64,000 nucleotides of DNA from Nitrospirota bacterium (GCA_021806225.1 JAJZXW010000021.1:151471-215470); one strand, 5' to 3'. Positions 30,477 through 39,299 are shown, numbered from the stretch's first letter. Numbers and translations: made by a program. The notes: generated by a model not told the origin, from the letters alone.

Positions 30477-33400
30477 TGGCCGGGATCGGTTTTGTCCTGA
30501 GGAAGCTCGCGGCCCGCGAGGATCTCTCGTCGCTGGCTTCGGGATTTCTTCTTTCGGCGATCGTCGCCGCGGGACCCTGGCTTCTCACGACGGTCGGCCT
30601 TCTGGTCGTGAGCTACGCGAGCCTGGGGATCTTTCCCCGGGTCCGGGATTATCTGCTCTTTCGCTCCCTCGTGACCTTCGCCTTCGCCCTCTCCCTGATC
30701 CTGGTTTCATTTCTCCAGCTCCCCGCCACCCGGTTCGTCGCCGACCGCTTTTTCGAGCGGCGCTTCTCCGAAAGCCGGGGAATCTACCTCACCGCGGTCG
30801 TCCTCACGCTGGCCCTGGGGGTTCCGGTCGCCCTTCTCTGTACGCTGGTCCTGCGCCTTCCCCTGGCCGTCGGACTCGGCTTCTTCGATCTTCTGGTGAT
30901 CCTGATGCTCCTGTGGATCACGACGGCCTTCGTCTCGACGCTCCGGGACTACCGCTCCGTCGGGTTGGCCTTCCTGGCCGGTGTGGCGGTCAGCGTGGGG
31001 GCCACCCTCTGGGGGGGGCGCCACGGAGGTGTGGCCGGAGCCCTCTGGGGCTATCTCCTGGGAGAAGGACTGATCGTCGCGCTCCTGGCAGCCCGAATCG
31101 CCGTCGAGTTTCCGGGCCCGGTCGGCATCCACCGGGGCTTCCTCGCCTCCCTCGGGAGACGCAAGGGGCTCATGCTTCTCGGGGCGGTCATGACGCTCGG
31201 GATCTGGATCGACAAGATGCTCTTCTGGTTCGGACCGGGGGGGGAGCAAATCCGGGGCTTCGTCCACGTGAACCGCCTCTACGACATCGCCATGTTCTTC
31301 GCCCTGATCACGATCATCCCCACGCTGGCCCTCTTCGTCTTCTATTTCGAGACAGGCTTCTACGAGCGCTACCGTGCGGTCTTTGCCCTTCTGGAGGGCC
31401 GCCGGCCCCTCTCCGAGGTGCAGGAGGCCAAGGAGAGGATGGTCGCCTTCATCCGGCAGGGGCTGGGTTACATCCTGAAGATCCAGGGGGCGGTGACCTT
31501 CGTGGCGGTCCTGAACGCCCACGGGCTTCTCGCGCTCTTCCACGCCGATCTCCTGGCGCTCCCGATCTTCCGGATGGGGGCCCTGGGGGGGCTCTGCCAG
31601 GTCATCGTCACCATCGAGATCACCCTGTTGCTCTACTTCAACCAGCAGCGGATGGTGGCGCGTCTCTCCTGGGTCCTCCTCCTGGCGAATGCGGGTCTGA
31701 CGGTTCTCTTCTGGGAGATCAGTCCCCGTCTCGAGGGGTTCGGATATCTCTCGGCCTGCCTGCTCTCCGCGGTCTACGGCTACCGCCTCCTCGACCAGGG
31801 GGTGATCGATTTTGAGTTTACAGTCTTCATGAGCCCGCCCGAGGCGGGGACGGAAGGGGTGGACGGGGCCGGAGAATCATCTCCTCCTCCCCCCTTCTCC
31901 GCCGCTCCGGGCCGGGGTCCAGGGGCTTCCGGGGTGCTGGCGGGAGTTCTGGCGCTTTTTCTTGCCGGAAGCCTTCTCTTCCCCTCCCGGGCCGGGGCAA
32001 AGGAGACGGGGACGTGGCGACCCCTTTTGCGACACTGTCTCGTCCTCTACTATGGACCGGAGCGGGAAACCGACGACCGCAACAACTTCCGGGCCTACTG
32101 GGAGTTCCCCCTGAACTATCTGGGGTTCGACGCGGACTACCGGAACATGCGCCGGGGATTTCCGGATCCCGCGCGGCTCGGAAGATACCGCGCGGTCTTC
32201 CTCCAGATCGACAAGAACCCCCTTCCTGATTCGGCAGGGTTCTGGCGCTTCCTCGACGCCCTTCTGGACAGGAAGATTCCGTTCGCCCTCCTCGAGGACT
32301 TCCCGGAACGGGTCAAGGGCGATCCCCGGTACGCCGAGGCCGGAGGGCTCCGGGCGAAGGTCCTCCTCCGGATGGGGCTCCGTCTCCGGGGGGTGTGGGA
32401 CAACAATCCCTTCGATCTCTCCTACGGCCACCGGGATCCCCGGATGGAAGGCTTCGAGGCAACGCTTCCGGCCGTTCCCCCGCTCTTTAGGCCGCTTGAA
32501 AGCATCGGTCCGGAAAACCGTGTCTTTCTGGGTGTCCGGAGCGCTGAATTCCGGAACGAAGGGGTGGAGAGCGTCTACGGGATGCTCGCGCCCTGGGGAG
32601 GACTGATTCTCGATCCATTCATGATCCGCTGGCCCTCGCTCGATGCGACCCACACCCTCTGGATCGTGAATCCCTTCCGGTTTCTCGAGTCGGTCCTGGG
32701 GGGCCGCAGGACGCCCCGGATGGATCTCACGACCTTAAACGGAAACCGGATCTTTTACAGCCAGGTCGACGGGGACGCCTTCGAAACCCTCTCCCGCTAT
32801 CGGAGGCGCCGCATGGCGGCCGAGGTCCTCTACCGGGAGATCTTCCGTCCCGTCCCGCTGCCCTTCACCGTCTCGGTGATCACGAGCCAGATCGATCCCG
32901 TGGTCCAGGGATCCGCGGCCCGGGTTTACTGGGCCCGTCGGATCTTTGCGCTTCCGAATGTCGAGGCAGGCTCCCACACCTTCAGTCATCCCTTCTACTG
33001 GACCCCCACCCGGAAACAGCGGGACGAGGGGCCGGTCCATATCAGGATTCCCCACTATCGCCTTAACATGGCGACCGAAATCGACGGATCGATCGCGTAC
33101 ATCGACCGCCATCTCCTTCCACCGGGCAAGAAGGTGAAGATCCTTCAGTGGAGCGGGGACACGCGGCCTGGACCCGACGCCCTGCGCCGGCTTTCCGGCA
33201 CGGGGATCCTCAACATGAACGGGTCGGACACCCGCTTCGACAGCGAGGCTCCCTCCTACACCTTCGTCTTTCCCTATTTCCGGCGGGTGGGGCCCTACCT
33301 CCAGTACTTCAACAGCGATGTGAACGACTATATCCTGACCAACGACTGGCGGGGTCCCTACTATGGCTACCTGAACGTAATCAAGACCTTCCGGAGGACG

Positions 33401-34042
33401 GCCCGCCCCCGGCGGGTCGATCCGATCGACGTCTACTTCCACTTCTACGCGGGCCAGCGCGAGTCAGCCCTGAACGCGCTCCGGCAGGTTCTGGCCTGGG
33501 TCGGGCGCCAGCCGATCGCCCCGCTCTTCGCCTCGGACTTCGTCCGGGTCGAGCAGGGGTATATCGGGGCCCGCATCGGGGTCCGGACGGGAAGAGGGGG
33601 GATCCGCTACCGCATCGCGGACTACGGTCGGGACACGACGGTGCGCTTCGACCACGCAGCCGATCTCTATCCGGACCCTGAAATCTCGCGGGGGGTGATT
33701 GGATGGCGCCACCGCCTGGGATCGCTTTATCTCTATCTCGCTCCGGAAAGGGGGCAGGCCACGATTGCCCTGTCGCGAAATCGGCCTCCGGGAGTTCGCC
33801 TTTCCCGGGCGACGGGGTATGTGAGGCTATTGTCGAAGCCGTCCCAACGGGAGGTGGATTTTGTGTATGATGGATGGAGGACGGGGGACCGGGTGGTTTG
33901 GAAGGGGCTGGCCCCTTCGGCCCGATACCGCCTCGAGTGCGGGGGAGGGGATCCGCCCGTCCGGCTTCAGGCCGGACCGGGGGGCCGGCTCGTTCTGGAG
34001 AGACTTGTCCCGGGAGCGCGGTACCGGCTCCTCCGGGAATGA
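30476..34042 (+). CDS. pelG: PelG polysaccharide exporter fused to PelA-type deacetylase region
   Basis: aa 1-~450 PelG-like multi-TM; extra TM at 31934-32000; C-terminal FYSQVDGDAF and GSHTFSHPFYW deacetylase motifs; one uninterrupted frame. Confidence 0.88.
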   Translation: MAGIGFVLRKLAAREDLSSLASGFLLSAIVAAGPWLLTTVGLLVVSYASLGIFPRVRDYLLFRSLVTFAFALSLILVSFLQLPATRFVADRFFERRFSESRGIYLTAVVLTLALGVPVALLCTLVLRLPLAVGLGFFDLLVILMLLWITTAFVSTLRDYRSVGLAFLAGVAVSVGATLWGGRHGGVAGALWGYLLGEGLIVALLAARIAVEFPGPVGIHRGFLASLGRRKGLMLLGAVMTLGIWIDKMLFWFGPGGEQIRGFVHVNRLYDIAMFFALITIIPTLALFVFYFETGFYERYRAVFALLEGRRPLSEVQEAKERMVAFIRQGLGYILKIQGAVTFVAVLNAHGLLALFHADLLALPIFRMGALGGLCQVIVTIEITLLLYFNQQRMVARLSWVLLLANAGLTVLFWEISPRLEGFGYLSACLLSAVYGYRLLDQGVIDFEFTVFMSPPEAGTEGVDGAGESSPPPPFSAAPGRGPGASGVLAGVLALFLAGSLLFPSRAGAKETGTWRPLLRHCLVLYYGPERETDDRNNFRAYWEFPLNYLGFDADYRNMRRGFPDPARLGRYRAVFLQIDKNPLPDSAGFWRFLDALLDRKIPFALLEDFPERVKGDPRYAEAGGLRAKVLLRMGLRLRGVWDNNPFDLSYGHRDPRMEGFEATLPAVPPLFRPLESIGPENRVFLGVRSAEFRNEGVESVYGMLAPWGGLILDPFMIRWPSLDATHTLWIVNPFRFLESVLGGRRTPRMDLTTLNGNRIFYSQVDGDAFETLSRYRRRRMAAEVLYREIFRPVPLPFTVSVITSQIDPVVQGSAARVYWARRIFALPNVEAGSHTFSHPFYWTPTRKQRDEGPVHIRIPHYRLNMATEIDGSIAYIDRHLLPPGKKVKILQWSGDTRPGPDALRRLSGTGILNMNGSDTRFDSEAPSYTFVFPYFRRVGPYLQYFNSDVNDYILTNDWRGPYYGYLNVIKTFRRTARPRRVDPIDVYFHFYAGQRESALNALRQVLAWVGRQPIAPLFASDFVRVEQGYIGARIGVRTGRGGIRYRIADYGRDTTVRFDHAADLYPDPEISRGVIGWRHRLGSLYLYLAPERGQATIALSRNRPPGVRLSRATGYVRLLSKPSQREVDFVYDGWRTGDRVVWKGLAPSARYRLECGGGDPPVRLQAGPGGRLVLERLVPGARYRLLRE

Positions 34043-34068
34043 ACGCACATTTTATGAAGGAGGCACGC

Positions 34069-34665
34069 ATGACTCACTCCGCTCTCACCGGAAGGCTCCG
34101 GGCGTCCAAGGCGGTGGCCGCGGCAGGATTTCTCCTGGCGGCCAGCGCCTTTTCCGCCTGCGCTCTCTTCGAACCCTCCCCGCCTTTCACCAAGTCGGAG
34201 ACGCGCTGGGCGGACCGGGAGATCCTCTTCCGTGACGTGGTGCACCACAAAAAGTCCATGGAGGGCCAGCGGGTGGTCCTGGGAGGCAAGATCGTCACGG
34301 TGAAGCGGGGCACTCCCGAATCCCTGATCTTCGTGCACGAGTATCCGCTCGACAAGGAGTTCAATCCAAAGACCGACCGGGCCTCGCGGGGTGATTTTGC
34401 GATCGAGACCGATCTGCCGCTTCCCGCCGATCGCTACAAGCCGGGCCACACGGTCGAGGTGATCGGGGAGATCCGGGCGCCGATCCCGGTGGCGATGGGA
34501 GCGCACCGGACGGAGACGATTCCGCTCGTCCGGGCGCATCACCTCCATGCCCAGGCTCCGGCTCCTCCTCCCGATCCGATGATGATGGATCCCGGCTTCA
34601 TGGACCCGGGGATGATGGGACCCGGCTTCTACGGCCCGGGGATGATGGGACCCGGCTTCTTCTGA
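34069..34665 (+). CDS. Slp/YeaY-family outer membrane lipoprotein with Met/Gly/Pro repeat tail
   Basis: Lipobox FSAC; Slp-like body; AAGGAGG before ATG. Confidence 0.8.
   Translation: MTHSALTGRLRASKAVAAAGFLLAASAFSACALFEPSPPFTKSETRWADREILFRDVVHHKKSMEGQRVVLGGKIVTVKRGTPESLIFVHEYPLDKEFNPKTDRASRGDFAIETDLPLPADRYKPGHTVEVIGEIRAPIPVAMGAHRTETIPLVRAHHLHAQAPAPPPDPMMMDPGFMDPGMMGPGFYGPGMMGPGFF
34575..34664 (+). repeat. 30-bp tandem repeat (about 3 units, first degenerate) encoding DPGMMGPGF-type units
   Basis: CCCGGGGATGATGGGACCCGGCTTCT recurs at 34605 and 34635. Confidence 0.8.
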
Positions 34666-34717
34666 GGCGCTCGAAGGTCGCTTGAATTGCGGGGGGGGAT
34701 CGTGGCAAGATTCCCCT

Positions 34718-35158
34718 ATGCCGATCACCACGCCCTTCCGGGTCCGATACTCCGAAACCGATGCCCAACGGCGGGCGCATCATTCCCACTATCCGGTCTG
34801 GTTCGAAATGGGACGGGCCGAGTACTGCCGTGCCAAGGGCTTCGACTACCGGGCGATGGAGGAGGGGGGGATCTTTCTTGTGGTGGCCAAGCTCGAATGC
34901 CGCTATCTGGGGGCCCTCCAGTACGACGATCTCGCGGAAATCGAAACCCGCCTGGTCCGGGTGGGCCGGCGGATCCTCGAGTTCTCCTACCGGGTGACGG
35001 ACACCGACACGGGGGTTCTGGCCGCGGTCGGATCGACGGTCCTGGTGACGGTGGACCGGGAGGGTCGGGTCGTCTCCCTTCCCGATGGGGTTTTTCGTCT
35101 TCTCGCGCCCTGCGAGGAGGTTGCGGAAAGGGCCCCGGAGCCGGCCACGGAACCCTGA
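34718..35158 (+). CDS. Acyl-CoA thioesterase (YbgC / 4-hydroxybenzoyl-CoA thioesterase family)
   Basis: FRVRYSETDAQRRAHHSHYPVWFEMGRAEYCR hot-dog motif. Confidence 0.9.
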   Translation: MPITTPFRVRYSETDAQRRAHHSHYPVWFEMGRAEYCRAKGFDYRAMEEGGIFLVVAKLECRYLGALQYDDLAEIETRLVRVGRRILEFSYRVTDTDTGVLAAVGSTVLVTVDREGRVVSLPDGVFRLLAPCEEVAERAPEPATEP

Positions 35159-35184
35159 GGACAGTCCTTCATATCGTCTTTCTC

Positions 35185-35260
35185 AGGCGGATAGCTCAGT
35201 CGGTAGAGCACAGCTCTTACACAGCTGTTGTCGCGGGTTCGATCCCCGCTCCGCCTACCA
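35185..35260 (+). tRNA. tRNA-Val (UAC), CCA encoded
   Basis: AGGCGGA/TCCGCCT acceptor, CAGCT-CTTACAC-AGCTG anticodon arm, GCGGG-TTCGATC-CCCGC T arm. Confidence 0.93.
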
Positions 35261-35328
35261 TATTTTAAATCATTTTTCTATTTCCTCTTTCATAACATTG
35301 ATTTATTGGGATATTTTGGGGACATCGG

Positions 35329-35354
35329 CTCCGAAAAACATCACCTTTTCGGAG
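35329..35354 (+). promoter_or_regulatory. 9-bp perfect inverted repeat ahead of integrase fragment
   Basis: CTCCGAAAA-ACATCACC-TTTTCGGAG; right arm overlaps the GGAGG before ATG 35362. Confidence 0.6.
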
Positions 35355-35361
35355 GCGCCCC

Positions 35362-35547
35362 ATGGCAACAATCACCAAGCGCGGCGATCTTCAATGGAAG
35401 GTGAAGGTCAGAAGAATGGGTTTTCCTCTTCAGTCCAGGTCCTTCGACGCGAAGGCCGAATCCGAGGCATGGGCTCGCCTGGTCGATGGGAAAAATTGGT
35501 GCCTGTCTCTATATTGCGACTTTTCCGACTATCCCGGCAGGCAATAA
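35362..35547 (+). pseudogene. Truncated tyrosine-integrase N-terminal (arm-binding) fragment
   Basis: MATITKRGDLQWKVKVRRMGFPLQSRSFDAKAESEAWARLV, then unrelated sequence and stop; adjacent to tRNA. Confidence 0.75.
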
Positions 35548-35598
35548 GGTATGCCATGATTCTCCTCGTCGATCACCCCTGTGAAGGAGGAAAGAACG

Positions 35599-36021
35599 AT
35601 GAGAGACACGCAGCTGTCACAGAATTTGTCTTCGACACTGGGACTCATGAAGATGAAAGGCCAAATCATCGCTCAACATGAGGAGCGTTTGCGCCAGGCT
35701 CAGCTCAAGAGCGACGTGGCAGCGCTGAGCGAGCTTATTGCAGACGAAATCCAGTTTGTGTTCTTGGACGGATCGGTCACGACGAAAGAAATGGACCTGG
35801 AAGCTCACCGCACCGGAAATATTCGAGTCCAGTCGATCGACTTTTCGGAAGGCGATATTCGTTGCCTGAGCGATTCGGTGGTGACGGCAACAGTTAAAGC
35901 GGCGATGGTCGTTGTTTTTCAGGGGGAAGAAGTTCGGGGCAACTACCGATACTGCCGTACATGGTTGGAACGGAACGGCAGATGGCAAATCGTTGCTGGT
36001 TGCGTAAGTCGGTGTCTGTGA
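35599..36021 (+). CDS. SnoaL/DUF4440-like NTF2-fold protein
   Basis: IIAQHEERLRQAQLKSDVAALSELIADEIQFV...; AAGGAGG upstream of ATG. Confidence 0.72.
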   Translation: MRDTQLSQNLSSTLGLMKMKGQIIAQHEERLRQAQLKSDVAALSELIADEIQFVFLDGSVTTKEMDLEAHRTGNIRVQSIDFSEGDIRCLSDSVVTATVKAAMVVVFQGEEVRGNYRYCRTWLERNGRWQIVAGCVSRCL

Positions 36022-36071
36022 ATCTAGCAGTTGATAAATTCAAGAATTCATCTACCCTTTGGGGGTCGGCA

Positions 36072-36430
36072 ATGATCGAGAAGAGTTTTGCAGAGGAATT
36101 TGCAAGAAGCTGGATTGATGCTTGGAACAGCCATGATCTGGAGCGAATTCTTTCCCACTATTCAGACCAGTTCGAAATGTTTTCCCCTAAAATCATCCAG
36201 ATTGCAGGGGAGCCCTCTGGAACACTCAAGGGCAAAGATGCGGTCGGAAAATACTGGACAATGGCTCTCGGTCTTGTTCCCGACTCAGGTTCGAGCTCAT
36301 CGCCTTGCTGATCGGTGTCAACAGTCTCATTCTCTCCTACAAGGGGACTCAAGGCCGGATGGCGGCAGAGGTTTTTTACTTTGGTTCCGATCATAAGGTC
36401 AAAAGTGCCTATGCGCATTATGCCGTATAA
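36072..36430 (+). pseudogene. Frameshifted SnoaL-like NTF2-fold protein
   Basis: ARSWIDAWNSHDLERILSHYSDQFEMFSP...LGLVPD then frame change near 36284-36291 to RFELIALLIGVNSLILSYKG...KVKSAYAHYAV*. Confidence 0.7.
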
Positions 36431-36534
36431 GGAAGCCACAGGGGACCTGATTTCTGGAATTCGACGGACTGGACTTGAAAGATACCATCTTTTTCTTTTT
36501 TAATTTCTGCCGGTTACCCAAAAAGGAGAATCCC

Positions 36535-37014
36535 TTGAGCGAAGCCTTCGATCCTCTCATCCGATTAAGATCTCCCCGCGAAAGACTGGGGGGATATGCC
36601 ATTCTGCCCAGGCTTATCGACAAGGTCCGGCTTCACCATCTCGGCATTCTTCCCGACGAGTACTGCCAAAAACTCCTTTCGTCGGATCAAAGTGCCGCCC
36701 TGGATGGGTGCTTCTTAAAATTCGCCGGAATAGATCCTGAAAGCCTCCGGAAAACGATCCTTTCTGTATCCGAAGACCAGGAGGTCGCCGACTGGGTCGA
36801 ACGAAACGCCCTTTCCCATACCCAGACGGAGAAAGAAGCCTGGGAAACGGAGCTCGTTCGAAGGTTTTCCGATCCGACCCCCGAGCGAATCGCCATTAGA
36901 TCCAGGCTTTACCCTGAACTTGCCGAAAAGCTTGGGGCGAAGACCTTAGGAGCTCTGGATCCCTTTAAGATGATCGATTTGGACGAAGGACGGATTTCCA
37001 TCGGGTCTCTGTAG
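36535..37014 (+). CDS. DUF5069-family protein (TTG start)
   Basis: LRSPRERLGGYAILPRLIDKVRLH; AAAAAGGAG before TTG. Confidence 0.75.
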   Translation: MSEAFDPLIRLRSPRERLGGYAILPRLIDKVRLHHLGILPDEYCQKLLSSDQSAALDGCFLKFAGIDPESLRKTILSVSEDQEVADWVERNALSHTQTEKEAWETELVRRFSDPTPERIAIRSRLYPELAEKLGAKTLGALDPFKMIDLDEGRISIGSL

Positions 37015-37324
37015 CGAACTCCCCCAATCTTCCCTGAGGGTTTAATCGGACTCCGCTTCTGCGATCGGAAAGAGTTCCGGCGTGACGGCCATCCCGATAA
37101 AAAAGTCCAATCCTTTGAAATCTGCATTCATGGTCACTTCATCAGAGAAATGACATGTCCTCCGATTTTGAAACTCCCGGATCCGTTCGTCGACACGGGG
37201 ATTCCAGGGCACAGCAACTCCCGGGGAACGGGAGAAATAGGTCAGCGGCTTTGTCCTCAGGGAGTTTTTCACCCGCTAAGGCCGCAGGGTCCCCCTGGCT
37301 AAAGGATAAGGCTGGCGGGGAGAG

Positions 37325-38023
37325 TCAGGTGCTTGCGTCAAACCCGGTCTCGACGTGGGTCCCGTCGCAAAAGGGCTTGTTCTGCGAGGCGCCGCATCGG
37401 CAGAGGGTGACCCGGTTTCGCACTTCGTAGGGCTGCCCCCCGGCTCCGGTCACCGGGATATTGCCCCGGACCCAGATCGGGCCGGAGCAGCCCCGGGAGG
37501 GATCCTCGACCAGCGCGATCGAGGGTGGGAGCTCCGGTTCGACAAGTCGTCCGGCCTCCGTGTCCCGGGCCACGAGCCGGCCGGCCGGGCAATCCTGCAC
37601 CTCCCGGAGAAAATGGGCCTGCGCCGCCGGATCGTCCGTCCGGCGCACGAGATTCCAGACCCGCCCGTGGGGGTCGCAGAAGCGGGCCAGGGCGCAGAGC
37701 TCCGTGGCATCGAGGAGGTCGTACCGGGGACCCTCGAAGGTCTCCGCCTGTTCTTTGAAGGGGGCCACGGAGGCCGTTTCCGTCCCGTCGAAATCGACCC
37801 CTGCGTGGGAGCCGTCGCAGAAGGGCTTGCTCGCGCTGACCCCGCAGCGGCAGAGGGCATAGGCTTCTTCTGCGGAAAGGGTGGCCCCTCTCTCCCAGCG
37901 GACGGACTCTCCCGCCCGGTTGGTGCCGATCGTCTCGGCATGGAGGGGAATATTCCCCGTGACCAGATAGGGGCCGTTCTTCTGGATCTCGATCCGGCCT
38001 GCCGTTTCGGGCTTCCTGTTCAT
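37325..38023 (-). CDS. Tandem CDGSH-type iron-sulfur protein
   Basis: CRCGVSASKPFCDGSH and CRCGASQNKPFCDGTH; SD-like GGGAGG before ATG. Confidence 0.9.
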   Translation of the reverse strand: MNRKPETAGRIEIQKNGPYLVTGNIPLHAETIGTNRAGESVRWERGATLSAEEAYALCRCGVSASKPFCDGSHAGVDFDGTETASVAPFKEQAETFEGPRYDLLDATELCALARFCDPHGRVWNLVRRTDDPAAQAHFLREVQDCPAGRLVARDTEAGRLVEPELPPSIALVEDPSRGCSGPIWVRGNIPVTGAGGQPYEVRNRVTLCRCGASQNKPFCDGTHVETGFDAST

Positions 38024-38068
38024 GGGGGCCTCCCGGTTGGGGGGTGTCCGGTGCATAAAGCCGTGGGA

Positions 38069-38767
38069 TCAGGCCAGGTCGAAGAGGAGGATCTCGGCTT
38101 CGGGGGCCCCGGCCAGCGTGATCCGGGATTCCTCCGTGATGGCCGCCCCGTCCCCTTCCGAAAGGGGACGGCCGTTCACCGTGCAGGCGCCCGAGGCGAC
38201 CTGCACCCAGAGCCTCCGGCCGGGACGGGTCTCGTGGGAGACCGTGGCACCCTCCTCGAGGAGGGCGGCGTAAAGCCGCGCGTCCTGGTGGAGCGTGAGC
38301 GAGCCCTCCCGTCCGTCGGGGGAGGCCACGAGGCAGAGGCGGTTTCTCTTGTCACGCCGGGAGAAATGCTTCTGCTCGTACCCTGGGGGAAGTTCCGGCG
38401 TCCGGGGCAGAATCCAGATCTGGAGGAAGTGGACCGGCTCTTGGGAGGAGGGGTTGGACTCGCTGTGGCGCACGCCGGTGCCGGCGGTCATCCGCTGGAC
38501 GTCGCCGGGGCGGAGGACCGCGCTTTCGCCCATGCTGTCTGTGTGGGCCAGGGCGCCCGAGAGGACATAGCTGATGATCTCCATGTCGCGATGGCCATGG
38601 GTGCCGAAGCCTCGGTCGGGCTGGACACGGTCCTCGTTGATGACCCGGAGCGCACCGAACTGGACATGGCTAGGGTCGTGATAGTCTGCGAAGGAGAAGG
38701 TGTGACGGCTGTCGAGCCAGCCATGGTCGGCGTGGCCTCTCTCGGAACCTTTGCGAAGGACGATCAT
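38069..38767 (-). CDS. Pirin-family protein (quercetinase-like)
   Basis: RHTFSFADYHDPSHVQFGALRVINEDRVQPDRGFGTHGHRDMEIISYVLSG. Confidence 0.93.
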   Translation of the reverse strand: MIVLRKGSERGHADHGWLDSRHTFSFADYHDPSHVQFGALRVINEDRVQPDRGFGTHGHRDMEIISYVLSGALAHTDSMGESAVLRPGDVQRMTAGTGVRHSESNPSSQEPVHFLQIWILPRTPELPPGYEQKHFSRRDKRNRLCLVASPDGREGSLTLHQDARLYAALLEEGATVSHETRPGRRLWVQVASGACTVNGRPLSEGDGAAITEESRITLAGAPEAEILLFDLA

Positions 38768-38878
38768 GGAGCCTCCGGAAAAGAGGTGTGTGATGCCCGG
38801 CCGGTTGCAGCGCCGGCAGGCCGTCATGAAATCCACTATACCCCCTTCGGGATCTTCTGGATAGTAGATTCCGATTGG

Positions 38879-38889
38879 ATACCTGGTAT
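38879..38889. promoter_or_regulatory. Candidate operator ATACC-T-GGTAT between pirin and HxlR genes
   Basis: 5-bp arms around one central base in divergent intergenic DNA. Confidence 0.4.
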
Positions 38890-38894
38890 ATGCT

Positions 38895-39299
38895 GTGACC
38901 ATGACGACGACCCTCTCCCCCCGCCGGGAGCCGCCCCCTCCGGACTGTCCCCTGGATCTTATCCTGAGGCTCCTCTCCGGGGCCTGGACGCCCAAGATCC
39001 TCTGGTATCTCTGCGACGAGCCCCGGCGCTTCGGGGAGCTTCGCCGGGAGATCGGCGGCATCACACCCAAGGTTCTGACTGCCCGCCTCCGGACCCTGGA
39101 GGCGCAGGGGGTTGTGGCCCGGGAGGTGCTGCCCCTCTCTCCGCCCCAGGTCACCTACCGATTGACCCCGGTGGGGCGGGAGCTTCGCCCGGTACTCGAT
39201 GAGATGGCACGGGTGGGGGCGAAACTGGGGGAGGCGGCGAAGAGGCGCGAGGACAGCCGGGAACGGGACGCCCCGGTCTCGGGGTCCGTCCGGAGATGA
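38895..39299 (+). CDS. HxlR-family transcriptional regulator (ATG 38901 also possible)
   Basis: CPLDLILRLLSGAWTPKILWYLCDEPRRFGELRREIGGITPKVLTARLRTLEAQGVV. Confidence 0.92.
   Translation: MTMTTTLSPRREPPPPDCPLDLILRLLSGAWTPKILWYLCDEPRRFGELRREIGGITPKVLTARLRTLEAQGVVAREVLPLSPPQVTYRLTPVGRELRPVLDEMARVGAKLGEAAKRREDSRERDAPVSGSVRR

Noticed and set aside
35085-35681. ORFs reading through tRNA-Val (QADSSVGRAQLLHSCCRGFDPRSAYHI / RIAQSVEHSSYTAVVAGSIPAPPTIF)
   Set aside because: Translated tRNA artefacts
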